From Lingula anatina (taxonomy: Eukaryota > Brachiopoda > Lingulata > Lingulida > Lingulidae), in contig NW_019773626.1 in assembly GCF_001039355.2 (NCBI RefSeq), positions 1-64,000 on the forward strand: a DNA stretch of 64,000 nucleotides, in the 5' to 3' direction. The notes beneath the pieces are model-generated. The model had not been told where the DNA came from and did not search any database. It saw only the letters and a list, made by a program, of their open reading frames with translations. Position numbers and translations under genes: made by a program. Numbering within the stretch: the first letter of the stretch is position 1; each line of letters opens with the position of its first letter. Positions 37,101 through 46,461 of the stretch are shown piece by piece.

Positions 37101-38041
37101 AAAGCTGATAACCCAGGTAAACTTTACTATTTTTGACTTTGACAGAGGTGACTTTGTGGCTAGGGTTTAACCAAAGCTGGGATATATTCTGTGCTTGGGA
37201 TATACAGGTATGACCGACGTCGTTAACCGAAGACGGAGATAAATAATCCCAACGGAGGGTTGAATCAACCCAAGAGGTGACAAACCCCAAATCCTATAGC
37301 TGCTCTGGTGCACGTGCGATTACGGAATTTAAAGACGACTGAAAATAATTAGGATTAAGGAATTTTTACTAGCATATCTAGCTCGTGTATGGCGGAGTTC
37401 GTGGACCAGGAGGTCTGACCGTCAGCTCGTTAAAATAGTTGACCTCACGTGGTTAAAAGCACACCGTGGTCAATGATCAGCAAGCAAATGCTATTAAATG
37501 ATTCGACAGACAACTGAGTGCTCTGTTCACATCATGATCGCTTATAGATTATCACCGACGACCTATTAGCGCAGTTTACTTGAAAACACGAACTCGATGT
37601 AGCAGTTGTCTTTTTGAAGCAATAAGCAAGCGATAAAAATATCACATCAGTTTTTATTAAATTTCATCCCAATTATTTATTTAAATATACAGGTTAATGA
37701 CGTACGTGTAATATTATGTTTTATAATATAATTGTTTCCCGTTGCTAGGTTGGTGGCTTGTCCATTGCCATTTAGAGTTTCATCATTTGGAAGGCATGGC
37801 CATGGTGCTACAGGAAGGTGAACCATCAGAAATGCCCCCAGTGCCCAGCAAAATTCCGAAGTGTGAAGATTTTGAAATGAGCGACAAAGAGTTTGAAGAT
37901 GCCCTTAACTGGGAGACAAAAGAGGCTTATACAGTGACGCCCAGTACTGCCAAAAAATCTGGCGCAGCACTGCCTCATTTGCATTATTCTCTCCCTCCAC
38001 TGATGTTTGCTGTATGTGTCGCATATCTTTGGTACATGTAG
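21724..38041 (+). CDS. Laccase-type multicopper oxidase 2 (MCO2), 13 exons, 777 aa
   Basis: Paralogue of MCO1. Exons: 21724-22015, 22224-22324, 22537-22682, 23768-23870, 25740-25971, 26711-26856, 28327-28530, 28725-28861, 30213-30361, 30755-30819, 36254-36380, 36778-37116, 37749-38041; total 2334 nt, in phase throughout. Copper ligands are intact: H148/H150, H192/H194, H574/H577/H579, and H686-C687-H688 with H692 and axial M697. It has a signal peptide, three cupredoxin domains and a hydrophobic C-terminal tail, as in MCO1. Differences are small: exon 4 lacks the last four codons of MCO1 exon 4, exon 12 is five codons shorter in a glycosylation-rich surface loop, and the C-terminal linker differs. 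Intron 3 holds the assembly gap, intron 4 a 980 bp foldback element and intron 10 a 4.9 kb LTR element, so the gene spans 16.3 kb against 8.8 kb for MCO1. Nothing seen breaks the coding sequence. Same enzymatic role expected; substrate unknown. Confidence 0.92.
22873..23097. repeat. TG-rich minisatellite in MCO2 intron 3
   Basis: Higher-order array of TG runs punctuated by TTATG or TATG about every 12-20 bases, an expanded form of the simple TG array in MCO1 intron 3. It runs straight into the assembly gap. Confidence 0.9.
23098..23591. other. Assembly gap (494 N)
   Basis: A run of N between a TG-rich array and an AG array, in MCO2 intron 3. The real length is unknown; the failure is probably due to the repeat. 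Confidence 0.99.
23592..23632. repeat. (AG)n microsatellite
   Basis: AG array on the right side of the gap; it corresponds to the AG part of the compound array at 5405-5482. Confidence 0.95.
24261..25240. mobile_element. 980 bp foldback / long-TIR non-autonomous DNA transposon in MCO2 intron 4
   Basis: The ends are inverted repeats of about 110 bp, roughly 95% identical by eye: left 'aggccttcccaactaccaga', right (complement) 'aggcctacccaactaacaga'. Both continue through 'ggatccagaataaaccggta' and 'ctacccgttttca'. It is flanked by GTGTTAC on both sides (24254-24260 and 25241-25247). The same place in MCO1 (about 6715-6735) reads 'gtgttactcatttagccaat' with no insert. The centre has no ORF of note. 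A shortened copy lies at about 29435-29633. Confidence 0.82.
26259..26376. repeat. (CTA)n...(GTA)n inverted microsatellite
   Basis: A CTA/ACT array is followed directly by a TAG/AGT array, so the two halves are reverse complements and could form a hairpin of about 40 bp. Lies in MCO2 intron 5; MCO1 has only a short 'gtagtagtagtagtagt' at the same place (8107-8123). Confidence 0.9.
26948..27142. mobile_element. Short non-autonomous element with 'ggcggat' ends in MCO2 intron 6
   Basis: The left end 'gcaggggcggatccaag' and right end 'taaatccgccactg' are inverted matches over the GGCGGAT core. The body shows G-rich then C-rich stretches and carries 'tcagctagtcaaaattcta', also present in intron 5 of both MCO genes (7990 and 26160 areas). 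The termini are approximate and no flanking duplication was assigned. Confidence 0.45.
27244..27411. mobile_element. 168 bp MITE with CAGGSCCGTAGCCAG termini in MCO2 intron 6
   Basis: The left end CAGGGCCGTAGCCAG and right end CTGGCTACGGGCCTG are inverted repeats with one mismatch over 15 bases, flanked by GGTTG on both sides (27239-27243 and 27412-27416), although the surrounding GATTG-rich sequence makes a chance match possible. No coding capacity. MCO1 intron 6 lacks it. Confidence 0.65.
28051..28131. repeat. (TA)n microsatellite
   Basis: A pure TA run of about 80 bases in MCO2 intron 6. Confidence 0.95.
29435..29633. mobile_element. Shortened copy of the foldback element in MCO2 intron 8
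   Basis: It carries the right terminus of the 24261-25240 element ('gagtctggtagttgggtagg' then 'cct') and its inner inverted motif ('ggtgtgtgtcagatcgcat' against 'tcgatctgtcacacacc'), but the left terminus is missing. The matching intron of MCO1 lacks this sequence. Confidence 0.55.
29690..29872. repeat. Copied fragment of intron-5 sequence inside MCO2 intron 8
   Basis: Closely resembles MCO1 8175-8360, the stretch directly before exon 6: shared 'gcactaccca', 'cagttaattggt', 'gcaacacac', 'gaatgcatttttacct'. MCO1 intron 8 has no such block. Confidence 0.6.
29973..30186. mobile_element. MITE, family 1, in MCO2 intron 8
   Basis: 214 bp counterpart of the 9829-10066 copy, flanked by TAA (29970-29972 and 30187-30189), ending with 'ggacgccgtccagtgtag'. 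Its shared position with MCO1 shows it was duplicated together with the gene. Confidence 0.78.
30902..31230 (-). repeat. LTR, left copy (3' LTR of the element, truncated)
   Basis: Matches the first about 315 bases of the complete LTR at 35337-35792. Similarity ends after 'cagaaacaa', so about 130 bases at its inner end are missing, which in element orientation is the start of U3 together with the polypurine tract. Confidence 0.85.
31336..33511 (-). pseudogene. pol: Retrotransposon pol remnants: protease, reverse transcriptase, integrase
   Basis: On the minus strand, in order. Protease: active site LLDTGS at about 33310-33327, with the downstream TPLLLGAN motif at about 33090. Reverse transcriptase: 32552-32041, from a start near [13 protein letters not shown] through [17 protein letters not shown] and [10 protein letters not shown], with a frameshift at the T-run near 32337. 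The catalytic YLDD box follows at about 32015. The frame then runs straight into an integrase zinc-finger-like stretch ([16 protein letters not shown]) with RNase H missing, and jumps again to the integrase tail ([12 protein letters not shown]) and a GPY-type C-terminal domain ([14 protein letters not shown]) ending near 31380. At least one frameshift and two large internal deletions; not functional. Confidence 0.9.
31855..31887. repeat. 33-base LTR-derived patch at the integrase deletion junction
   Basis: Identical over 33 bases to 31171-31203 and 35606-35638 inside the two LTRs (starting 'gaaaatgaaaaccaaacc', ending 'tctatcat'). It lies exactly between the zinc-finger part and the C-terminal part of the broken integrase. 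Confidence 0.85.
33505..33651 (-). pseudogene. Possible 5' gag remnant of the LTR element
   Basis: A 48-codon ORF on the minus strand beginning with ATG ([20 protein letters not shown]) and continuing [13 protein letters not shown], followed by a stop just before the protease-containing frame. The alternation around [18 protein letters not shown] resembles the start of an RRM-like fold, but that is only a visual impression. In the neighbouring frame after the stop, LCNFCNK has two close cysteines as in the start of a zinc knuckle. Most of a normal gag is absent. Confidence 0.4.
35315..35332 (-). other. Primer-binding site matching tRNA-Lys
   Basis: On the minus strand, TGGCGCCCGAACAGGGAC lies four bases inside the complete LTR. 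This 18-mer is complementary to the 3' end of the animal tRNA-Lys (UUU) family, the primer also used by several retroelements and lentiviruses. It fixes the orientation of the element independently of the protein remnants. Confidence 0.9.
35337..35792 (-). repeat. LTR, right copy (5' LTR of the element, complete, 456 bp)
   Basis: Begins TGTAACAGCTCTCACTATAC and ends ACACATGTTACA on the plus strand. It is adjacent to the primer-binding site and followed by the TAGA target duplication. Confidence 0.9.
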
Positions 38042-38418
38042 CATAAAAACAATGGATGTATTTGTCTTTCATTATTTATTTTGTAGACATTTCTTTTTAT
38101 GGGACGTGACCAGCTGGACCTTATTACTTTACTGTATTGTACCATACTACACTGTATTATCTACAATTGTACTTAATTGTGTTTTGCTGTAAATTTGATA
38201 TGTGAGTGAAATCATGTTATAAGGAAGTGTTCAGTAGTACATGTATTTATACAATGGTATGTATTTCATTTATACTTTTGTCTATGGTTCATTTTATATT
38301 TCTTTTTGAACTGGTTATATGTACTGCGTTTTTTTTTTGGAAAATAAAATGATGCATATGTGTACATAAATTGCGTATAAATTGCATCAATTTGAAAACG
38401 CTTTGAAACCTGGTCTCC

Positions 38419-38455
<37 letters not shown>

Positions 38456-39533
38456 ACACACACACAAAAAAAAAAAAATCTTATGTACTGTATCTAGTAT
38501 GTCGAGTACCAAAATATTTCAAAAAACGTATATAAGTATATATGTTTTGCCGAATGAGAGAGGGAGGGAGAGAGGGAGAGTGTTTAACAGTGATCCGCGT
38601 GTACCAGTCATATCACCATGTGTATGTGAAATGTGAAATGAGTTACATTTGCAATCCACAACTTATTTCGCGAAAAAGAACCCATTCGTTTTAATATAAT
38701 TAACTGAAATAAACACCCGGCAGTATACATCAGCATTAGCCTGAAATAAATGTGTTATCCATGCACGGTTGCGCTGTGTGTGTGCGTGTGTGTGTGTAAG
38801 TGTGCTGCAAAAACAGCATGTCGTGCAGTTTTTCAGTTACCAGGCTTGTCACATTGCACTGAAATTAGGCAAGTTTTGAGTCAGTGTGCACCATAGTTTA
38901 CTTACGAACAGAACACAATCGTGATCCACCATTAACACATACAGACACATGAATTCAACTGAGTGATATATACGGAGCATGGCCAATAACAAGCGGGTTG
39001 AACACCCAAGAGGAAGACACGTTGAATACTTTGATAATTCTGACATTTTATCTCTTTTACACACTTACTTTACACAGGAAATATGTGAACAGAGTAACTA
39101 CATACCTTGGCTTTCTTAGTCCAAAATGTGCCCATAACACAGCGTGATGCTGCAAATCGTACTACATTTGGTAAGCCATCCGATGCACATTTAAAACGGG
39201 GGCATAAACAAGCTCACCAAGCCCAAAAACTCAGCGCCTGAGCTATTCCAGGGGCACTTTTTGGACGAAGTAAGTTGTGACATTTAATTACTCGGTTCTC
39301 ATATTTTTTTTATGTACTGAATGTAAAACAAACGAAATGACAGAGTTATCAACGCACTCAGGGAATTCGACCCTTTTGAATAAGGCCCTCCCTTGCACAG
39401 ATAAGTAACTGTAGCAAAGAGGTTGGGTGTAGTGCTAATGGTTTTTATTTACGTAGCTAGTGTCTATAAATAACGTAGCCCATGTGCATCCAGAAGTTAT
39501 GAGAATCACTCATTACTCTTTGAACTGGGCGAC
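38042..39533. other. Intergenic region between MCO2 and SLC43 copy B
   Basis: It holds the MCO2 3' UTR with AATAAA at 38343-38348, a CA array (38427-38464), an AG-rich patch, a short GT array (38776-38797), and the region upstream of copy B, nearly identical to that upstream of copy A. No gene. The upstream block from about 39130 to 39533 is a candidate promoter/5' UTR. Confidence 0.6.
38343..38348 (+). other. Candidate polyadenylation signal of MCO2
   Basis: AATAAA about 300 bases after the stop codon, at the position corresponding to that of MCO1. Confidence 0.55.
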
Positions 39534-40842
39534 ATGACACGAGCAACATGTTGGAAACTCTTCCGTGCCCTCTTGGGGATCTTAGAGGCTGTCATCTACA
39601 CCTTCACGTTATTTGGGTGGCCTGCTTTCGTCTACATATTCATCGAGGAACGATTTTACGATGATCGCTGTTCTTTTGATTCAACTGCCAATGGCTCCGA
39701 TTGCAAAGGTCTTGGAAACTGCACCTTAGAAACACCAGGCAAGGACCGTGTTCAAAAGTGCGCGGAGCAAGAAGAGATGCTGAACCTAGTTTACACGGTT
39801 GCAATGGTCGGCTTGGTGTCCACTCCCGTGCTTGGTTATGTCTATGACCACTGCGGGCTAGTTTGCGTGAGGATCCTTTCTATGTAAGTAATATATATAA
39901 TGTCATTATGTATAGCAATGTATTTATGGTGGCCGTTATGGTACATCGACAATGACAGCTTCGTCTACTTTGTGCTCTATCCCCATCTCCCTCTCTCTCT
40001 CTTTCTCTCTCTCTTACCACACACAAACTAAAACGTACTCGCACTATAGGGTCCCATCTAGCTGCTTGCCCAGTTTGAACAAGATTGTGTTCCGATGTTT
40101 GGTCAAATACCCTACGACCGATTTTGTACCAGCTCGAAGGGTGCCATGCGTAAACACATTACTAAATGTTTTAACATAACATTTTAAATATCATAAACAT
40201 ATTATAGTGGTGTTCTAAAATAGCTTAGTCAGAACGGCGTTCATTTTACAATTTATTGATATTATAAATGCATTTAACATCTGCTAGCTTTATAGTTTGT
40301 TTAAATACCGAAACATTTCATTGAAGTAGGCGCACTGTCCCTCCTTCACATAAAAAAATCTTATGTCTGTGTAAACCCCCTTCCTATGAATTTTGGTGTT
40401 GTTGCATCGCGGGTTTTGGTGTCTTAACATACAGGATGAAAACCCCAAGGTTCTCATTTTCACAGTTACATTTACAATTGACCTGTTACGACGGTGTTAA
40501 AATGTTTTAATCTTAACGGTATGGCTTAAACCTCTTCATATTATTGTTTTAAATCTAAAAACTTTGTACTTGTTCACATAGAAACAAATTTTGTCAAATG
40601 TCACAAAGATATCTGTCCAGGTAATTCTACTAGTTTTTTAGTGATTTAGATAAACCAAAGACTTGTTTTGTCGTGGTTTCAGCTGACATCGCTTGATGTC
40701 ATTGATTATATCTGTGTTTGCTCCCCACAGGATAAAGATCAATTAAGTAAACTTCATCCTCTGTGAAACAACCACAGATATAGCCACTGTATCTAAATAT
40801 AATAGCAGAGGATGATGTTAAATTGTAACTTAGGCTGTATTC

Positions 40843-41047
40843 CCAGAGCTTTTAGACCGATCTATCCCCGCGGGGAGTCTCACTAGATTACTGTCAGATA
40901 ATCCAGCTTGAATGTCCGTCCCGCCAAATACAAGCTGTAAGGGTGTAATTAACTTTCGTGTCCGCCCGGCTGACAGCTATTTAGCGTAAACCCCCAGGGA
41001 GTTAGGTCGATCTAAAGTAGATCGATCTAATCTCTGGAAATGGGGTC
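40843..41047. mobile_element. MITE, family 2 (TTA target), in SLC43 copy B intron 1
   Basis: 205 bp with inverted termini: left 'ggctgtattcccagagc', right 'ctctggaaatggggtc'; inner 'gatcgatcta' motifs at both ends. Flanked by TTA (40840-40842 and 41048-41050). Related copy at 60343-60567; remnants with 'ggagttagatcgatcta' or 'ggagttggatcgatcta' near 41700, 54820 and 62590, all in intron 2 of SLC43 copies. Confidence 0.78.
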
Positions 41048-41941
41048 TTAAACTTCACGATGACCCACCAGTCCTGTGGCTCATCGTTGCATGTTTTATA
41101 GGAGTTGTTACATAGTCTAAAAAATCGGTAGCTTAACTGAGGTGTGATGCTATGCACACATTAATTGTGTAAATGAACTATTTATTTAAGTTTCATGCTG
41201 TGTACGCATTATTAATGGTGTTTATAAACGAGTTACCTTAATGTATACAAACTTCTTTAAAAGTACACTTTCACGACTTTAAACAATTTTGAAGCATAAT
41301 CACAGCTAGCATTATTGGGAAGTGTTTTAATTACGCTTTCTTACAGATTGCATGTTTTTTGTGACATCTTTTAAAACATTAAAAACACACTTTCACATTT
41401 TCTGAAATTCTGGTGGTGTTTTATGGTGTTTTCACTACGTTCTGTGTTTGCCGGTCAAATCTTGTAGAGGGTACTAAATCACATGTACGAACTTAATACT
41501 CGAACGATGTACGTACTGGGAATCGACACAGAATATATATAACTTACGGAAGTCTCGCTGAGTGCAAAAAGCTTAACTGAATATCACGTCTCTTACGTAC
41601 ATGTACTCGTATAATCACCACCTTTTCCGTATACTTCTCAACACAAAAAGGAGGCGTGTTTATCTGTTAAACTGATTGCATTCAGCGACAGTCCCCACGG
41701 AGTTAGATCGATCTACGTGGACCGATGGTCCGTTGTCTATTGGGATATTAATGGGTCACATTAAAGGATACGCATTGTGACATTTGTTTAATCCTTGCTG
41801 TTTTCTTTAAGATGCCTGAGTGCTGGTGGGTTTCTTTTGATGGCATTAGCAGAGAGAGGTAAGGAGATCCCCCACAGCACCTATTCGAATAATATAAGAA
41901 TTTTAACTTACGGAAATATGTATGGCGAAATTCCATGTTTA

Positions 41942-43609
41942 CAGGGTTACTACTTAATATGGAATATATTTTGTCATTGTTATTTTTGAGTGCTTATTAA
42001 TTTTTTTTTGCTTGATTCATCAAAAAAGTATGTCATTGAGTGATAAAAATATCCAGTCTTCTATTATGAGATATTTGGTCAATAATATCAAATCTGACAT
42101 AAGATGTCATTCAAAAGAAAAGAACACCCCCAGAAAACCATATCAACAGTTTGATGTCAGTGTTAATTTTAAGCTAAGATATTAAAGAAAATGATGGCCT
42201 CTGGACAGTGTTATGTTACACAGTCAAAGAACTCATTACTGTAAATCATGAAAAGTCATCAGTAGCGGGTATGACCTCCAGCAGTCTCTTGCAGCGCCCT
42301 CATCCTACATGGCATACCCTGTGACAAGTTTTTTAGAGTTTGGATGGGGATATCATTCCACGTAGTGATATTTGCCTGTCGCAGTTCATCACTATTTACC
42401 GGCCGATGACCATAGCTATTAATTATGTGAGTTACTTCCGCCCACAGATTTTCAATTGAGTTCATATCTGGGGAGTTCGCAGGCCAGGGCAGTTGCTGAA
42501 CCCCTTGGTTTCGAAGAAAAACAGTGATTCTTCGAGCTCGATGTGGGGTTGCGCAGTCGTCTTGGTACACAAAGTTGTTCCCGAAGATGACTCTTACAAA
42601 TTGAAGCATTGTTTGCTGTAGAATGTCTCTGTGGGAACCCTGGTTGAGGTTGCCTCCTTGAAAACCCAACTGGTTCTGGGCACCGGCATGAAATGCTCCC
42701 CAAACAGAGACGTTACCACCCCCTGCTTGCACCCTAGGCAGTACACAATCATCGTTTTATGCCTCTCGTACACGCTGGCGGACACGGATTCGACCGTCAA
42801 CCCTGAAAACTCCATATCTGGAGTCATCACCGAAAACGATATGATTCTAGTGTTTTGGCTGCAAACGCACGTGGTTCCCAGCCCATTGAAAAAATCACTG
42901 TATATGACCTGCTGTTAAGAGTGGTTTCCCTACTGGTCTTCGTGCAAAATAACCAGCTTGCAGTAATCTCTTGTTCACGAGGGACCTTGAAACGGGCGTT
43001 TGAGTGACATTCTGCCAATCTTTTCTGAGGACACTGGTTGTCTTTGTACGACCAGCACGGCGGCGCACTCTAAGGAGAAGGCGATTCTGCCTTTTTGGTG
43101 TGATGCGCGGACACCCTGGTCAAGGTAATGGAGTAGGTGCCCCTGTTGTAGCATTTCTTTGGATGACTTTACTAACGGTTCCTGATAAATGTTGCATTGC
43201 CTGGCAATGGCTGTCCGTTTCCGGCCATTTTCTCTGAGAGCAAGGATCCCATAGTAAGCTGTGTTGCTAAGCTGTCGAACCATATCTTCTCTAATTAAAA
43301 ATCTGTCAAGTTTCAGAGCGATTCCTTTGTTGCTTCTCTAAATACACTCCAAAGATTGGCCAAACCCATGCGATTTTTATACAAGGGCAGAAATTTGCCG
43401 AAAAGACCACCCTTCACATTTCTGACCACAGAACATGCAACTGCATGCATCAATTGTTTCGAGAGTTGCGTGGTAATTAGGTAACACACATGGCCACACA
43501 TGGAGTGACACCTCAGTTTTGGATGTAAAGTATAGTTAGAGAGAAAATGAATATTTTGTAGAAAATTTACTCGCCAAAAAATAATATTCCATATTAAGTA
43601 GTAACCCTG
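41942..43609 (-). mobile_element. Tc1/mariner-type DNA transposon in SLC43 copy B intron 2
   Basis: 1668 bp element. The terminal inverted repeats are identical for 26 bases (starting CAGGGTTACTACTTAATATG on the left; complement on the right), with TA on each side (41940-41941 and 43610-43611), the standard Tc1/mariner target. Its transposase gene runs on the minus strand and is broken by frameshifts. Confidence 0.92.
42259..43283 (-). pseudogene. Tc1/mariner transposase, frameshifted
   Basis: Starts at an ATG (43283) with MVRQLSNTAYYGILALREN and a helix-turn-helix-like part (RTAIARQCNIYQEPLVK), then changes frame at least twice before the C-terminal half, 42732-42259. That half shows VWGAFHAGAQ, the catalytic block VYQDDCATPHRAR, and WPANSPDMNSIENLWAEV with the final acidic residue about 35 positions further on, as in the DDE family of Tc1-like enzymes. 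The open C-terminal 157 codons indicate a fairly young element, but the frameshifts would stop production of an active enzyme. Confidence 0.88.
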
Positions 43610-45168
43610 TATTATTACCCTGTAAGACAGGTAAGATAATCTTCTGACACTCTGCCTATTTGATGTTAAAATGGCCTAGAAAAGAACCTTAAACAACAAG
43701 TATTCTGGGTAAAAACCGAAACATAAAAGGGATTGGGAAAATCAAGAGACACTGAACTTTTTCAATTTTTATAGGAACAGAATGGCTCCTTTTCCCTGGG
43801 GCTGTATTGGCGGCTTCCAGTTGACAGTAACTGACGTCCAGGTGGCCGTGTTATTTCCCAAGGCACAAGCAACACTCACCTGTTTGATTTCCGGTGCCTC
43901 AGACGCCAGCGGTTTTGTCCCTACACTAATAAAAGTAATACCCTAGCAAAAACTAGCGTACAACACTTTGAGTTGTGAGTGCGGCCCGTCTTTGTGTAAA
44001 TTTTTATAATAAATATTGAGAAAATGAAGATCACTTACAGAAATTCCGTTCTGATGTAACAAAACAGTACACTGTTAATAACAGCGTTATTATAACACCA
44101 ATATTTAGTAAAGTCAAGTAATCATGGAAGACATGTTAAAAGCGACTCTTCTTCCGTTAAAAGATTGATAAAAAAAAGCAAAGGATGACGATGCAGATGG
44201 ACTGCTATGCATCTCAAGGCATTTGCCGAGTGCTAATAAGTAGTATATGTAGTAATATATGACACAGCAACTAATTTGACTGACTTAAATTTTTGTTTTG
44301 TCAAATATTTTAAATTCTTTATAAAATTTCAGATGGCGTACCAGGCAGGAGTGTCGTACAAGACGTGCATGTTCACCTTTACCGGTATCATACTTCTTAT
44401 GTCTTCTGTCAACACAATCACCCTTCCACCTAGACAGGATGACGACGGGAATAATATGGATAATACTTGTTGCTTAAAGATACGCAAACGGCTATGCAGT
44501 GCAAATATACCCCCGAAACCAAACAACGGAACTGGTACAAACGTCGATGAAACTGCCGTGTACGAATCCGCTACCAACGAAAAAAGTAATGAGTACCAAA
44601 CCATGGAACAAGGTTGGTCAAACGCAGCATACGTGCCTGATAATGTAAACTTAACTCCTACACTGGAACCATTCTGTCCTATAAACCAGGAAACATGCAA
44701 CGTTCATTCCATTAAAAATACCATTCCAGCCTTGATAAGTAACGGTAAAGCAGGCGGGAAGGCACCTCAGGAGAGAGCCAAAGAAGTTGATGGTCAACAT
44801 TATCTTGAGGATATCACCTGTTGCCAACATAAGGACAATGTCAATCATGATGAAACGTGTGTCGACGGAAGTTCCCATATGGTGTGCGAAGTAGAAAACT
44901 CTATAAGCAAAGACGACACCAAGAACACAAACTCCGGTTTACTCTATGGTACTCTAGTTATATTCAGAATGCCCACATTTTGGGTGCTGATGCTATGGCT
45001 TTTATGCCAGGACGCCCTTATTATTACATATCAAGGGAGTTTTTACGCGATTATCAATTACTACGGAAAAGATGACAAAAGTAAAGGTAATTCATTTAAG
45101 TGTATATTATTAACACGAGGTTTATGTACATGTATGTTCTCTCTCTCTCTCTTCCCTCTTTCTTCTCT

Positions 45169-45180
45169 CTCTCTCTCTCG

Positions 45181-45217
<37 letters not shown>
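45169..45217. repeat. (CT)n(GT)n microsatellite in SLC43 copy B
   Basis: CT-rich run followed by a GT array in the intron after exon 4. Confidence 0.9.
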
Positions 45218-45220
<3 letters not shown>

Positions 45221-46310
45221 TCCTCCATGATGTCAATTCCCATTTTAATCTTTAAGTTATTACGACTCAGGGGAACAACGAGAAATCTATTCCCCTGAAT
45301 CGTCATTCTATTTCAGTAAGTACATATACAGACGTGTATGCCTGGTTCCAAGTGGGTTCTCTTTTCTGGGCCTTGATGGCTGGTTTGATGCTGGATAAAC
45401 TTGTTGCCAGGACAACCAAAGACGGTAATAATCAAGAATAAGATACAAATTGAGCTATAGGTGAAACTGTGTTTGTATTTTAGATTTTATTTGTGATTTT
45501 GTCTTCCAACAAAGCCAAAGGAGCTTTCTATTTAAAATCACGGGGGAAATTATGGGAAATACGATAAAATTGTTCATGCTATTTCCTACACATTTGTAAT
45601 AAATAAGAATCAATGCCCATACAAGCTATTGAAGACCCGCATGAATCACGTGGGAATGCTTCTTCATTTTCCAGACAAAGGAGGATGCTTCATGGTTCCA
45701 TTTTTCCTGACGGTTTTGGCAGGATTAATTGTATCAATTGCCTCTATCGTCCCCATTATCGAGCTACAGTTTGTGGCCATTTTGTCTCACTCCGTTTTGA
45801 AAACCGGGAGTTACGCCGTGCATATGGCATTCGTGGCATCAACGTAAGTTAAATATGGTTAAACCATGTACATGTACCTCTGCAAAGTATAAGGCTTAAA
45901 GAAATATACTGTACAAAGTTTATCGTTTAAGAAAGATTCAACGAGAATAACTACAAAGTATGCTGTAAGGTATTTTGTAAACATACGTAAGTAAAGTAAA
46001 ATCATGCATACAAATTGCAGATGATGTACTCACCTTTACCGGCAAAATGTTCAAATTACAGGTTGCCGAGGGAGCACTTTGGCAAGACTTATGGGATACA
46101 ATATGCCGTCAGCAGTGCTTTTAACTTCATTCATTATCCAATATTTTCCTGGTACAAGCACAGGCTGGGAAGTGACCCACTCTGGGTATGTATGAAGACG
46201 CTTGTATAATCGCGTTCTGTTAGATAAGATAAGATAAAATAGAAGGAAATGAGAGTAGGTATAGACTGAGTAAACCAATTCTGCAAGGTCTCTCGCTAAA
46301 AAAAATGGCG

Positions 46311-46352
<42 letters not shown>
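46311..46352. repeat. (TTA)n microsatellite abutting the last exon acceptor of copy B
   Basis: A TTA array ends at 'ttgcag', directly before exon 8 (46357), so it replaces the normal polypyrimidine tract. Confidence 0.95.
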
Positions 46353-46461
46353 GCAGTTGGGAGTACTGTTCATTGGGATATGCCTCACGGCCAGTTGTTT
46401 GCCTTTCTACCTCCTTTGGCGTCGGTGTCGCTCGACGATCTCTAACAGCAGTACGCATTAG

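Larger units (their letters stand above)
39534..46461 (+). pseudogene. SLC43-type MFS transporter copy B: full exon set, frameshifted in exon 3
   Basis: Exons: 39534-39883, 41812-41858, 43775-43934, 44333-45086, 45317-45424, 45675-45843, 46062-46185, 46357-46461. Membrane segments and signature stretches match SLC43 members: GWPAFVYIFIEE, GYVYDHCG (MFS motif A position), VSTYTDVYAWFQVGSLFWAL, PREHFGKTYGIQ, PIFSWYKHRLGSDPLW. Exon 3 is 160 nt instead of the 170 nt found in C, D and E. Ten bases are lost near 43810 (after 'ggggctgta'), shifting the frame and giving a stop within a few codons. Everything downstream is still open and in phase. Exon 4 is one 754-nt piece where C and D have two exons, because the donor (GGTGAG in the others) reads AATGAG here. 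Intron 2 carries a Tc1/mariner insertion. Either a young pseudogene or an assembly error at one site. In C or D the intact protein would have 12 helices with a long cytosolic loop between helices 6 and 7. Confidence 0.85.

Noticed and set aside
38382-38636. ORF with His-Thr repeats after MCO2
   Set aside because: Translation of the CA array.
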